64,000 nucleotides of DNA, from assembly GCF_043643765.1 (NCBI RefSeq), contig NZ_JBHZSP010000009.1, forward strand, positions 124,001 to 188,000. The letters are read 5' to 3'. The position numbers were made by a program, and so were the translations under genes. Below the pieces are notes generated by a model. It made no database searches and was not told the origin of the DNA. It saw nothing but the letters and a program-made list of their open reading frames with translations. The DNA comes from Marinomonas posidonica_A. Its GTDB lineage: Bacteria; Pseudomonadota; Gammaproteobacteria; Pseudomonadales; Marinomonadaceae. Below, piece after piece: positions 25,407 through 34,281 of the stretch. Positions within the stretch are counted from its first letter, which is position 1. The number at the start of each line of letters is the position of its first letter.

Positions 25407-26825
25407 ATGAATAGTCCTTACAAAGCGTCAGAGTTTCAAAATCTTATCCATGGCGAATGTGTCTTAGGTAACGGCGCCGAACTATCTGTTATAAACCCCG
25501 CTACGGAAGAAGCTGTCGTGACGATATTTAGCGCTTCTGCCCAACAAGTCGATAACGCCGTCTTGGCAGCCAAAGCGGCGTTTCCAACTTGGAGCGCACT
25601 TAAACAGAATGAGCGCAAAGTTATTTTGGCTCAGATTGCAGAGATCACCAAAGCCAATATGAATGAACTGGCTAGCCTACACGCTAGTGAAACGGGAAAA
25701 CCAATGGCAGATGCGATGTTTGAAATTGGCGCTACGGCTGGTTTTTTCGAGTTTCATGCTCATGTACCGACTGATGCTCTAGACCCTACCGATATTCCTA
25801 ATAGTGATGCGAAAGCCTATCGATTGCCATTAGGTGTCGTTGCCGCAATTGTGCCTTGGAATTTCCCCATGGCCTTGATGGCATTCAAAGTTCCCGGAGC
25901 CCTCTTGGCTGGCAACACAGTGGTCATAAAACCAGCGCCCACCACACCACTAACCACCCTTTTATGGGCTTCATTAATCAATGAAGCATTACCTAAAGGC
26001 GTTATCAATGTGGTCGCCGACTCAGGCGATCTTGGGCCCATTTTGAGCGCTCACAAAGACGTCCGTAAGATCTCATTTACTGGTTCAACAGCGACTGGCA
26101 AACACATTATGAAGTCGGCTGCGGATGACCTGAAACGCATCACCCTAGAATTGGGGGGAAATGATCCCGCGATTATATTGGAAGATGCTGATTTAGACGA
26201 AATAACAACGCCTCTCTTTGAAGCTGGCTTTATGAATAACGGTCAAACCTGCTCTGCTGTAAAACGTGTATATGTTCACCAAAGTAAACACGATGACTTA
26301 GTGAAAAGGCTGTCTGCTATGGCCGATGCGACAAAAATTGGCTCTCCATTAGAAGACGGTGTCAAGTTTGGTCCGATTCAAAACAAGCGCCAGTTCGAGG
26401 TCGTCACAGAACTGCTAAATGATGCAGTAAAACAAGGTGCCGTCGTCGAAGCCGGTGGTTACTCTCCAAAAGGATCGGGTTATTACTTACGCCCTACCGT
26501 CCTTTCTGGTGTGAAAGACGGCGATAGAATTGTCGATGAAGAGCAATTTGGCCCTGTCCTACCCATCATTTCATATAACAACATCAATGATGTCATTACT
26601 ACCATTAACTCGTCACCCTTTGGGTTAGGCGCCTCTGTCTGGGGGACGAATAAAGACGATATTAATGTCGTCGTCAATCAGATAGAAACCGGCAGCGTTT
26701 GGATTAACAAACACTTCCCCGTCGCCCCGAATATACCATTTGGTGGTGCGCGTCAGTCTGGTGTCGGCTCAGAACTGGGCACACAAGGCTTACTGGAATT
26801 TACGCAATTAAAAATAGTGTCTTAA
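25407..26825 (+). CDS. aldehyde dehydrogenase, second copy
   Basis: This 472-residue aldehyde dehydrogenase is a distinct paralogue of the one at 22857, not a recent duplicate. Motifs: VPWNFPMALMAFK (about 145), FTGSTATGK, LELGGNDPAI with the general base Glu (about 250), NNGQTCSAVKR with the catalytic Cys (about 284). I use ATG 25407 because AAGAGG lies upstream; the frame opens 30 bases earlier without a ribosome site. Two different aldehyde dehydrogenases in one operon suggest two aldehyde intermediates or two chain lengths. Confidence 0.88.
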   Translation: MNSPYKASEFQNLIHGECVLGNGAELSVINPATEEAVVTIFSASAQQVDNAVLAAKAAFPTWSALKQNERKVILAQIAEITKANMNELASLHASETGKPMADAMFEIGATAGFFEFHAHVPTDALDPTDIPNSDAKAYRLPLGVVAAIVPWNFPMALMAFKVPGALLAGNTVVIKPAPTTPLTTLLWASLINEALPKGVINVVADSGDLGPILSAHKDVRKISFTGSTATGKHIMKSAADDLKRITLELGGNDPAIILEDADLDEITTPLFEAGFMNNGQTCSAVKRVYVHQSKHDDLVKRLSAMADATKIGSPLEDGVKFGPIQNKRQFEVVTELLNDAVKQGAVVEAGGYSPKGSGYYLRPTVLSGVKDGDRIVDEEQFGPVLPIISYNNINDVITTINSSPFGLGASVWGTNKDDINVVVNQIETGSVWINKHFPVAPNIPFGGARQSGVGSELGTQGLLEFTQLKIVS

Positions 26826-26832
26826 GTCGTTA

Positions 26833-26851
26833 GCAGAAGTCCGTCTTCTGC
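26833..26851 (+). repeat. small intercistronic hairpin
   Basis: GCAGAAG and CTTCTGC form a 7-bp perfect stem with a 5-nt loop right after the second aldehyde dehydrogenase stop codon. No T-run follows, so it is more likely an mRNA-stability element than a terminator. Confidence 0.45.
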
Positions 26852-26884
26852 CTAGCCAATATTTTAAGAAAATAGGTAAATCTT

Positions 26885-28423
26885 ATGAGTAATCAAGCAA
26901 CCAATACTCTTAAACATTTTATTCGAACTAAACCCAAAACATTTATTGTTTGGACTCTGTTTTCGATGGCTCTGGCTTTTTATAGTTTTTTAGTTTGGGA
27001 AGCCGGTTATAAAATGTTGCCATATATACATGATGAGCAAGCCGTTCATGACACGGTAACACTCATCGAGGCCGAAGGTGATCTTGACGTTCCTTATGCT
27101 CAGGTCGCCAAGGAAGCAGCGGATGTTTATCCTCTATGGAATAACCTGACCGCCATGGTCACCGGAACCTATTTTGGTTATGGCAGCAATGGTAATTCGA
27201 CTCAGGTGTTGTATTACAACTCCATGAAACCCATTGAAAAATCTGCTCTTAGTTACCACATGGTGCTTGGCGGGATTTGTCTTATTTTAGGAATATTGCA
27301 ATTTACGCCGAGCTTTCGAAAGAAATACCGAAAGGCGCACCGCATGGTTGGCGGTGTTTATATTCTTGGTGTCTTTACTATGACTTTCGCCGCGATATAT
27401 CACATGGTTCATACGGGTATTGAGCACACCTATCAAGGATTTGCATTCCATATCCAGCTTTGGGCTCTCGCGATCAGTACCATTATCTGTCAAATTCTCG
27501 CGATCCATCACATAAAGAAACGCAATATTGCCCTACACCTTGGTTTTCAGTTATACACCTTTGTGGCCTTTCTAAATGCGCCGGTTCAACGCTATGACTG
27601 GGCTTTCTTAGGCAATATATACCCCCATTTGACACAGGGTGAAGTGAACAACATGGTAAACATGCTGACATTTTGGCAATGCCTAATGATCGGTTGCATG
27701 ATATTTGCTTGGAACCGAGCCTCTTCTCCTATGAAAACCAAACCTGTAGAAATTGCTCCTCAGCCAGTTGCTCTGAAAGTCTTCTTGTCTCTGGCGGGTG
27801 TGGTAGCTATTTGGACAGTATTATCAACCTATTTGGGTACAGCTGGCCTTGGTAGCTGGACAGCAGCTCAAGCCATTGTACCTGCGAGTACTTTAGCCGC
27901 TGACGCGATGCTTTATACCAACCATCCTCTACTGACCACTATCTTTGCGGTGTTAATGGTCACGACGATTGCGTCGGGGCTTTGGCTCATGTTGCACAAT
28001 GAGGCGTCACGTTTGGCTCGTAATCTTTTTTACGTTTCCGCCATTTGGTGTGGTGTGCAACAAGTCGTATGGGGATTCCAACTAGGCGAACCTTCAATGG
28101 CAGTCACCGCGGGTGGCGGTTTCTATATGGTATCAGGAGTATCGCTGTTGGCATTCGCTGCGCTTGCACTCTATCAACAAGTTCGTGGCCGCGAAAATAA
28201 GTGGCACGAGAGCATGATTTTCGCGGTCAATTTTGCCTTTGCGCCCGCCTTGGTTATTTGGGGACATGCCCTTTGGTATAGGTTGGACGTGATTCCTGAA
28301 TTCTACCTCAACCGAGGACACGGCTATGTTCTAGCCGTTGGTATTGCCGTTTTGATGCCATCATTTAACGGCTTTATTGAAATGATGACCAGTCGAGAAA
28401 CAAAATCTCGCGTCATTAGCTAA
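26885..28423 (+). CDS. polytopic membrane protein with DUF2306-like histidine-rich domain
   Basis: The 512-residue protein has about ten to twelve hydrophobic helices. After a first helix (about 18-40) and an external-looking loop (about 45-115) comes a DUF2306-like four-helix part with many histidines: His125, His152 (in AHRMVGG), His173, His176, His189, His208/209 and His218. The second half (about 290-505) repeats a similar helix pattern (SGLWLMLHNEASRLARN; WGHALWYRL). Intramembrane histidines are compatible with haem or another redox cofactor, but no known haem signature is present. Its place in an aldehyde/acyl-CoA operon suggests a role in substrate oxidation or electron transfer; this is inference. 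Confidence 0.7.
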   Translation: MSNQATNTLKHFIRTKPKTFIVWTLFSMALAFYSFLVWEAGYKMLPYIHDEQAVHDTVTLIEAEGDLDVPYAQVAKEAADVYPLWNNLTAMVTGTYFGYGSNGNSTQVLYYNSMKPIEKSALSYHMVLGGICLILGILQFTPSFRKKYRKAHRMVGGVYILGVFTMTFAAIYHMVHTGIEHTYQGFAFHIQLWALAISTIICQILAIHHIKKRNIALHLGFQLYTFVAFLNAPVQRYDWAFLGNIYPHLTQGEVNNMVNMLTFWQCLMIGCMIFAWNRASSPMKTKPVEIAPQPVALKVFLSLAGVVAIWTVLSTYLGTAGLGSWTAAQAIVPASTLAADAMLYTNHPLLTTIFAVLMVTTIASGLWLMLHNEASRLARNLFYVSAIWCGVQQVVWGFQLGEPSMAVTAGGGFYMVSGVSLLAFAALALYQQVRGRENKWHESMIFAVNFAFAPALVIWGHALWYRLDVIPEFYLNRGHGYVLAVGIAVLMPSFNGFIEMMTSRETKSRVIS

Positions 28424-28439
28424 AGTATTCTAAATCAAT

Positions 28440-28468
28440 ATGACTGGCCTGACGCTATGGCCAGTCAT
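28440..28468 (+). repeat. perfect 10-bp intercistronic hairpin
   Basis: ATGACTGGCC and GGCCAGTCAT flank a 9-nt loop, 16 bp after the membrane-protein gene and 22 bp before the acyl-CoA synthetase start. The in-frame ATG at 28440 lies inside this stem and lacks a ribosome site, which is one reason to prefer the start at 28491. Confidence 0.6.
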
Positions 28469-28490
28469 TTATCTTCGGGAAAACACAACC

Positions 28491-30161
28491 ATGTCTCACT
28501 TACACTTTAAACACTGGCCTGCTCGCGTCTCAAAAGAACTGCCTCCTGCGACACAAACATTTGATGATAACTTGCGTAATACCAGTAGCAGGTACCCAAA
28601 CAAAGCTGCTTTGATATTTTACGGTGCTGTCACAACTTATGCGGAGCTTGATGTTAAGGTCACGGCGATTGCTGGTTATTTACAATCTACATGCGGTGTT
28701 ATCAAAGGTGATCGTGTTGGTGTCTATATGCAAAACTCACCACAATATGTGGCGGCATTTTATGGCATTATCAGAGCGGGCGGTGTCGTTGTACCCATCA
28801 ATGCCATGCATCAATCAGAAGAATTGAGCTACATTTGCCAAGACGCGAATATCAGAACACTTTTCTGTGCTCAGGATTCCGTCGATAACCTCTCTGCACT
28901 GATCGCTTCTGGAGATCTAGATCATGTTATTGCCGCTCATTACGGTACAGAAGCCCCATCATCACCAAGTGTCGACCTTCCACCAATAGTAAAAAAACCA
29001 TTCAATGAAAACCTACCTAAGTCGATCATCGACTGGGCTGATGTCATCCGCAACGATAAACCTTTTACTAAGGTAGAACTGTCAGTAACGGATCCATTTG
29101 CCATTCCCTATACTTCTGGATCAACTGGAAAAGGCAAAGGCTGCCTACATAATCACCTTTCAGCTCAACACGCGCTCAGCTGTATTATTGATTGGTTTTC
29201 CTATGACAGTAATGAAGTGCATTTAGGTGCCACTCCAATGTTTCATATTGTCGGATTGCAAGGCATCATGAACGTTTCTATTGCAACTGGAGCGACTAAC
29301 GTCATCATGTCTCGTTGGGATAGACAAGTCGCTGCCTATCTAATTGAAACGTACAAAGTCACTACTTGGTGCACAGTACCCACGGCCGTTATCGATCTGC
29401 TCAATACACCAGTACTGACAGCCAACACCCTTGCGAGCCTCACATGCATTTATGGTGGAGGCAGCGCCATGCCGAATGCCATTGCGGAACGCTTAAATAC
29501 ACTGACAGGACTGACCTTTATCGAAGTATATGGCATGACAGAAACCATGGGGCCAGTCACACATAACCCGCTAGACAACCCCAAAGCCGGTAGCGTTGGC
29601 ATCCCCGTTATGAACACAGATGTTCAGTTATTCGATCCAGATACCAAGCAACCAGTATCCCAAGGAGAAGTTGGAGAAATTATCGTACACGGCCCACAAG
29701 TGATGCAGAGTTACTGGCAAAACCCTAACGCCGATGAAGAAGCTTTTATCACGGTTGATAACACAAAATATTTAAGAACCGGAGATCTGGCTCTTATGGA
29801 CGAGCAAGGCTATATCCGAATCGTAGATCGTTTAAAAAGAATGATTAATGCTTCTGGATATAAGGTTTGGCCGGCTGAAGTTGAAGCTCACCTTTATCAT
29901 CATCCCTCGATTGAAGAAGTTTGTATCATTGGTTCAAAGGACGATTACAGAGGGGAAAATGTAAAAGCCATTGCCGTATTAAAACCAAATACTCAACTAG
30001 ATAGCAAAGCGCTTTCTGCATGGGCGCAAGAACACATGGCGGCGTACAAAATCCCACGCATTTTGGAAGTGGTCGATGCACTACCAAAATCGGCAGCAGG
30101 CAAGGTGCTTTGGCAAACCTTGCAAGCCGATGAAAATGCTAAACACAACACATTAAGTTAG
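28491..30161 (+). CDS. acyl-CoA synthetase (AMP-forming, fatty-acid CoA ligase type)
   Basis: This 556-residue ANL-superfamily enzyme activates a carboxylic acid to its CoA thioester through an acyl-adenylate. Motifs: the P-loop-like PYTSGSTGKGKGCLHNH (about 200), YGMTETMG (about 348), RTGDLALMDEQGYIRIVDR (about 435), the hinge and GYKVWPAEVE, and the catalytic lysine in PKSAAGKV near the C terminus. It is the last gene of the operon and links the aldehyde dehydrogenases to the beta-oxidation genes convergent to it. Substrate could be a medium/long-chain or arylalkanoic acid. Confidence 0.88.
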   Translation: MSHLHFKHWPARVSKELPPATQTFDDNLRNTSSRYPNKAALIFYGAVTTYAELDVKVTAIAGYLQSTCGVIKGDRVGVYMQNSPQYVAAFYGIIRAGGVVVPINAMHQSEELSYICQDANIRTLFCAQDSVDNLSALIASGDLDHVIAAHYGTEAPSSPSVDLPPIVKKPFNENLPKSIIDWADVIRNDKPFTKVELSVTDPFAIPYTSGSTGKGKGCLHNHLSAQHALSCIIDWFSYDSNEVHLGATPMFHIVGLQGIMNVSIATGATNVIMSRWDRQVAAYLIETYKVTTWCTVPTAVIDLLNTPVLTANTLASLTCIYGGGSAMPNAIAERLNTLTGLTFIEVYGMTETMGPVTHNPLDNPKAGSVGIPVMNTDVQLFDPDTKQPVSQGEVGEIIVHGPQVMQSYWQNPNADEEAFITVDNTKYLRTGDLALMDEQGYIRIVDRLKRMINASGYKVWPAEVEAHLYHHPSIEEVCIIGSKDDYRGENVKAIAVLKPNTQLDSKALSAWAQEHMAAYKIPRILEVVDALPKSAAGKVLWQTLQADENAKHNTLS

Positions 30162-30221
30162 GGCAACTCGGTCTGACAATCTAACAATCTAACATATCCT
30201 TTCAAAAGGATGAGATGAAAA

Positions 30222-30245
30222 AAGACCTGCATTATCGCAGGTCTT
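30222..30245. terminator. terminator between convergent catabolic operons
   Basis: AAGACCTGC and GCAGGTCTT form a 9-bp perfect stem with a 6-nt loop, A-run on the left and ATT on the right, 60 bp after the synthetase and 23 bp beyond the thiolase stop. Confidence 0.75.
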
Positions 30246-30267
30246 ATTCAAGGACTTGTTCAAGCGC

Positions 30268-31446
30268 TTATACTATTTCAAACAAACCCGCAGCGCCCAT
30301 ACCGCCACCGATGCACATAGACACCACCACGTATTTAACACCTCGACGTTTGCCTTCAATCAATGCATGACCCACTAAACGGGAGCCGCTCATACCGTAT
30401 GGATGGCCTAATGCGATAGCACCACCGTTGACATTCAGACGGTCAATAGGAATACCAAGTTTTTCCTGACAATACAGCACTTGCACAGCAAACGCTTCAT
30501 TGATCTCCCAAAGGCCAATATCGTCGACTTTCAAACCGGCTCTTTTCAGCAATTTAGGAATAGCAAAAACAGGACCTATCCCCATTTCATCCGGCTCACA
30601 ACCCGCCACCGCAAAGCCACGAAAAATACCTAACGGGGTTATTCCTCTCTGCTCGGCATAGGTCGAACTGGTAACCACACAGGCGCTTGCACCATCTGAA
30701 AACTGACTTGCATTCGCGGCTGTCACCACCCCGTTTGGCATTACCGCGCGAAGGTTCGCTATACTTTCATAGTCTGTGCCCGGACGTATCCCCTCATCTA
30801 CAGAGACCGTCATTGGGCGTTGTTCATACTCCCTCGTTGCCCGATCAAAAACGCCCATCACGGTATCAAAAGGTGCAATTTCATCTGCAAAGCGTCCCTG
30901 AGCCTGAGCATCCGCGGCTCGGTTTTGACTGAGCACACCATATTGATCCTGCGCTTCTCTTGATATGCCATAGCGATGAGCGACTGTCTCAGCGGTTTGC
31001 AACATGCTCCAGTAGACTTCTGGTACTTGTTGCTCCAACGAATGTTCCTTCAACAATGCTAGGTTCGCATCATTCTGAATGAGTGAAATCGATTCTACGC
31101 CGCCAGCGACGTACACATCACCTTCACCCGCCATAATACGTTGTGCTGAAAAGGCGATACTTTGTAAGCCCGTGGCACAAAAGCGATTAATAGAAACCCC
31201 AGAGGTGGTAACAGGACATCCCGCCTTAAGAGCAATCTGGCGGGCAATATTCATCCCCGCTGGTCCCTCAAGAAAAGTAGAGCCCATCACCACATCTTCC
31301 ACTTCTGCCAACTCAATACCTGCGCGAGCCACTGCGCTTGCTACAACGTGACCACCCATGGCGACTGGATGAGTCATATTAAATCCACCTCGCCAAGATT
31401 TAGTTAAAGCTGTTCTTGCTGTTGAAATTATGACTGAATCAACCAT
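30268..31446 (-). CDS. acetyl-CoA acyltransferase (thiolase)
   Basis: The 392-residue thiolase cleaves 3-ketoacyl-CoA to acetyl-CoA and a shortened acyl-CoA. The nucleophile cysteine is in NRFCATGLQS (about residue 88), the catalytic histidine in NVNGGAIALGHPYGMSG (about 348) and the second cysteine in SMCIGGGMGAAG (about 378). Its start overlaps the stop of the upstream bifunctional enzyme in a TAATG arrangement, so the two are translationally coupled, the usual fadB-fadA order. Length and motifs fit a degradative thiolase; chain-length preference is open. Confidence 0.92.
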   Translation of the reverse strand: MVDSVIISTARTALTKSWRGGFNMTHPVAMGGHVVASAVARAGIELAEVEDVVMGSTFLEGPAGMNIARQIALKAGCPVTTSGVSINRFCATGLQSIAFSAQRIMAGEGDVYVAGGVESISLIQNDANLALLKEHSLEQQVPEVYWSMLQTAETVAHRYGISREAQDQYGVLSQNRAADAQAQGRFADEIAPFDTVMGVFDRATREYEQRPMTVSVDEGIRPGTDYESIANLRAVMPNGVVTAANASQFSDGASACVVTSSTYAEQRGITPLGIFRGFAVAGCEPDEMGIGPVFAIPKLLKRAGLKVDDIGLWEINEAFAVQVLYCQEKLGIPIDRLNVNGGAIALGHPYGMSGSRLVGHALIEGKRRGVKYVVVSMCIGGGMGAAGLFEIV

Positions 31447-33539
31447 TACAGGCCTCCAAAGCTATCAAAGTTACGTCCCTGCTGAGCAAGGTCTGAAATG
31501 AGTTTGGAAGGACTCCAAAATTTTGAATCCCCATTCGTTTCGTTAGCAAATATTTCCAACTTTTGTTTAACAACCACCAAACCTTTTTGATTCGCGTAAT
31601 GCATCGGGCCACCACGTGATGCGGGAAAACCATAGCCATGGGTATAAACAACGTCTATATCACTCGCCCTAAGGGCAATGCCTTCCTCTAAAATTCTCGC
31701 GCCTTCATTGACCAGAGCATAAATACAACGCTCGATAATGTCGTCCTTATTAAACTTGCGAGTAACCACTCCGTTAGCTTCACGGACATCTTGAATCAGT
31801 TGGTCAATCTCCTCATCAGGGATACCACCACGTTGGCCTGGTACATATTGATACCATCCCTTACCGCTTTTTTGACCTAAGCGGCCAAGCTCACAAACTC
31901 GATCAGGAATAGATGAAAACTTAACGTCAGGCCGCTCAATGTAAGTTCGCTTTCGAATAGCCATGCCGACATCATTCCCAGCCAGATCCATCATGCGAAA
32001 TGGCCCCATTGCCATACCCCATTCTTCTAATGCTTGATCCACTTCCCAAGGACTAGCCCCCGCTTCTACCATCAGACCTGCGATCCGCAGGTATTCATTG
32101 ATCATACGGTTGCCTATGAAACCATCACAAACACCAGACACAACGGCGGTTTTCTTAATGCGTTTTGCTAACTTCATAGCAGCAGACAGGACGGCATCAG
32201 AGGTAAGATCCGCTCTAACGACTTCGAGTAATTTCATAATATTGGCAGGACTGAAGAAATGCAGACCAACAACACGTTCGGGGTTACGACAAAACTGTGC
32301 TATCTGATTGAGATCTAAAGTAGACGTATTGGATGCCAAAATAGCATTTTCTCTGACTGTCTCTGACAAGGTACGGAACACAGACTCTTTAATCGACATG
32401 TCTTCGAAGACCGCTTCAATCGCCAAATCGACATCACTCATATCTTCATAGGAGAGCGATGGCGTTAATAGATTCAAGCACTTTTTAGACTGCTCATCTG
32501 TCATTTTTGACTTGGCAACCAGCTTTTCATAATAACTGTGGATAGTATCAATACCACGTTGCAGAGCGTCCTGCTTTTGCTCCAACAGAACAACAGGGAT
32601 ACCCACGTTAAGGAAGTTAATAGCAATACCAGAACCCATGGTTCCTGCCCCAACTACCCCTACTTTTTCTATGGTTGGTAACTTAGCTTTATCGACTGAC
32701 AATCCTGGCACTTTCCAGCATTCACGCTCCGCTTTAAACGCGTAACGCAGCGCCTCAGATTCAGTTGACGACATACGTTCCCAAAATAACTTTTTCTCAA
32801 CCTCAAGTCCTTTTTTATAATCCCCCAAGGACGCTTCTATCGCAGTCACCGCAGCCGGTGAAGACGGCGAGCGTCGTACCTGTGAACGTACCGTATTAGA
32901 AACCCACCTCAAGAAAAGATCAGAATTGACCTTATCTACCTTGAGATCTTGAATTGGAATAATGGACTCACCCTCAGCAAGTTGGTTGGCAAAAGCAATG
33001 GCATCCGTTAACACATTATCTGAAAGTCTTGAAACCAGTTGCGTTTCTTCTAATGATTTGACTGCACACGGGCGACCACCGAGTATCATGGAAACCGCTT
33101 TGCTCAAGCCAACGGCTCTGGGCAACAACTGAGTCCCACCAGCGCCAGGAATCAGCCCCAAATGAATTTCTGGGAAAGAAATAACAGCGTCCGTTCTAAA
33201 CACTCGGGCATGGCAAGCAAGAGCAAGCTCTAAGCCTCCTCCCATGCATTGTTTGCCAACAGCGGCAACAACGGGTTTGGAAGAATTTTGCAGCAGTTCG
33301 ACCAGCATAGGCAGATTAGGATCACGCCCAGCCTCACCAGAAAAAAACTCATCTATATCAGCACCGCATGAAAACATTTCTTCAGTTCCATACAGAACAA
33401 TAGCGTCGATGGCGTCAGAAGCATTTGCTTCTTCCAACTTGCTGACAAGATCTAACCGGAGTTGCAGATTGATACTGTTTAACGGTGGATTGGACAGGTG
33501 AATGACGCCCACCCTGCCATTGAGGGAAATATCTTTCAA
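31446..33539 (-). CDS. bifunctional enoyl-CoA hydratase / 3-hydroxyacyl-CoA dehydrogenase
   Basis: This 697-residue multifunctional enzyme carries the two central steps of beta-oxidation. The N-terminal crotonase domain (about 1-190) has the oxyanion-hole segment SCGADIDEF and both glutamates (GGGLELALACH; SFPEIHLGLIPGAGG). The NAD domain begins at VGVVGAGTMGSGIAINF (about 295), followed by two 3HCDH C-terminal domains. I place the start at TTG 33539, with AGAGGT upstream; this begins at the crotonase domain itself, whereas the frame to 33620 adds residues unlike the family. It is shorter than FadB (about 729) and nearer FadJ/peroxisomal-type enzymes. Confidence 0.9.
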   Translation of the reverse strand: MKDISLNGRVGVIHLSNPPLNSINLQLRLDLVSKLEEANASDAIDAIVLYGTEEMFSCGADIDEFFSGEAGRDPNLPMLVELLQNSSKPVVAAVGKQCMGGGLELALACHARVFRTDAVISFPEIHLGLIPGAGGTQLLPRAVGLSKAVSMILGGRPCAVKSLEETQLVSRLSDNVLTDAIAFANQLAEGESIIPIQDLKVDKVNSDLFLRWVSNTVRSQVRRSPSSPAAVTAIEASLGDYKKGLEVEKKLFWERMSSTESEALRYAFKAERECWKVPGLSVDKAKLPTIEKVGVVGAGTMGSGIAINFLNVGIPVVLLEQKQDALQRGIDTIHSYYEKLVAKSKMTDEQSKKCLNLLTPSLSYEDMSDVDLAIEAVFEDMSIKESVFRTLSETVRENAILASNTSTLDLNQIAQFCRNPERVVGLHFFSPANIMKLLEVVRADLTSDAVLSAAMKLAKRIKKTAVVSGVCDGFIGNRMINEYLRIAGLMVEAGASPWEVDQALEEWGMAMGPFRMMDLAGNDVGMAIRKRTYIERPDVKFSSIPDRVCELGRLGQKSGKGWYQYVPGQRGGIPDEEIDQLIQDVREANGVVTRKFNKDDIIERCIYALVNEGARILEEGIALRASDIDVVYTHGYGFPASRGGPMHYANQKGLVVVKQKLEIFANETNGDSKFWSPSKLISDLAQQGRNFDSFGGL

Positions 33540-33848
33540 AGGAATTACCTCTAATCTAATTATTATTTTTAAAACGATTCTAAGAAAAAAATTAGCTTGC
33601 TGATAAACCGCTATCGACAAAGCCGATGTTTAATATGATCAACAATTGACCACCTCAACTATATTTACCCATATATGTTGCAGTCGCAACATATATTTGA
33701 AGATTTATTGAATGAAAAGCTCGGATAGCAACGAAAAGAATATGTACAGAAGGTTTATAAGGGTTTTCGAACTTAAATAACTGGGCTTCTCGAGCTTGAT
33801 AGACAGACCATGCCCTCTTATATTTTCGCACTTGTAGATACCTAAAAA
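33540..33848. other. AT-rich control region of the beta-oxidation operon
   Basis: No convincing gene. A 72-codon minus-strand frame (33655-33873) has no recognisable motif or ribosome site and runs through the operators, so I treat it as chance. The region contains the palindrome at 33677 and must hold the promoter of the hydratase-dehydrogenase/thiolase operon. Confidence 0.5.
33677..33690. promoter_or_regulatory. 14-bp operator GTTGC-N4-GCAAC before the beta-oxidation operon
   Basis: GTTGCAGTCGCAAC has the same arms and spacing as the twin sites at 22687 and 22707. Here the symmetry extends by ATATAT on both sides (33671-33696), giving 11-bp perfect arms. It lies about 140 bp upstream of the TTG start on the minus strand and links the two convergent operons into one regulon. 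Confidence 0.75.
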
Positions 33849-33924
33849 GAAACTCTTTAGTTGCCTTAAACAAAAATAGAAACTAATATGTTTCTATAAT
33901 TCAAAAAAGCAACTTATTAGTTTC
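33849..33924. promoter_or_regulatory. three 16-bp operators at 30-bp intervals before hipBA
   Basis: GAAACTCTTTAGTTGC (33849-33864), GAAACTAATATGTTTC (33879-33894) and GCAACTTATTAGTTTC (33909-33924) share the symmetric core G(A/C)AACT-N4-AGTT(G/T)C, with one mismatch in the middle copy. Centres are exactly 30 bp apart and the last ends 4 bp before the hipB start codon. They are probable HipB binding sites for autorepression; E. coli hipBA has multiple operators of different sequence. Confidence 0.75.
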
Positions 33925-33927
33925 CTT

Positions 33928-34281
33928 ATGAAAAATCTACTACAACAAATCAAACATCGCCGCCTAGCACTAAAACTCAAGCAGAATGACATGCTAATGC
34001 GTATTGGTATTTCTAGGCAGCAATACCAGCGACTTGAAGCAAAGGGCAACCCAAGGCTCGATACGCTTGAACTGATTGCCAAAGGTCTAAATAGCGACGT
34101 CATGCTAATTCCAAAAGAAAAGCTGAATGCTGTTTTAGCGGTTCTTGAAAGTGATGGTAACAACACATCTTTACCGCACAAGCAGCCTGATCATTCTGAT
34201 GAACAAAAAAAACTATCGGATGATCCATGGAAAGGACTGCTAGAAGACAAAGATGGAGACGAAGATGACTACGGAAATTAG
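33928..34281 (+). CDS. hipB: HipB-like antitoxin (XRE-family helix-turn-helix)
   Basis: The 117-residue protein has an N-terminal XRE helix-turn-helix (about 8-60: LKLKQNDMLMRIGISRQQYQRLEAKG, then LDTLELIAKGL) and an acidic, probably disordered tail (about 80-117), which is unusually long for HipB. HipB proteins neutralise HipA and repress the operon. It starts within a few bases of the third operator and overlaps hipA by 17 bp, so translation is coupled. Confidence 0.87.
   Translation: MKNLLQQIKHRRLALKLKQNDMLMRIGISRQQYQRLEAKGNPRLDTLELIAKGLNSDVMLIPKEKLNAVLAVLESDGNNTSLPHKQPDHSDEQKKLSDDPWKGLLEDKDGDEDDYGN

Noticed and set aside
22857..26825. The two aldehyde dehydrogenases as a recent tandem duplication
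   Set aside because: They share only family motifs and differ through most of their length, and an outer-membrane protein gene lies between them.
33655..33873. 72-codon minus-strand frame between the beta-oxidation operon and hipB
   Set aside because: No ribosome site, no motif, and it runs through the 14-bp operator and the first hip operator; more likely chance in AT-rich DNA.
33849..33924. Hip operator array as a CRISPR-like repeat
   Set aside because: Units are 16-bp palindromes with 14-bp gaps and degenerate sequence directly before an antitoxin gene; repeats and spacers are far too short for CRISPR and no cas genes are present.
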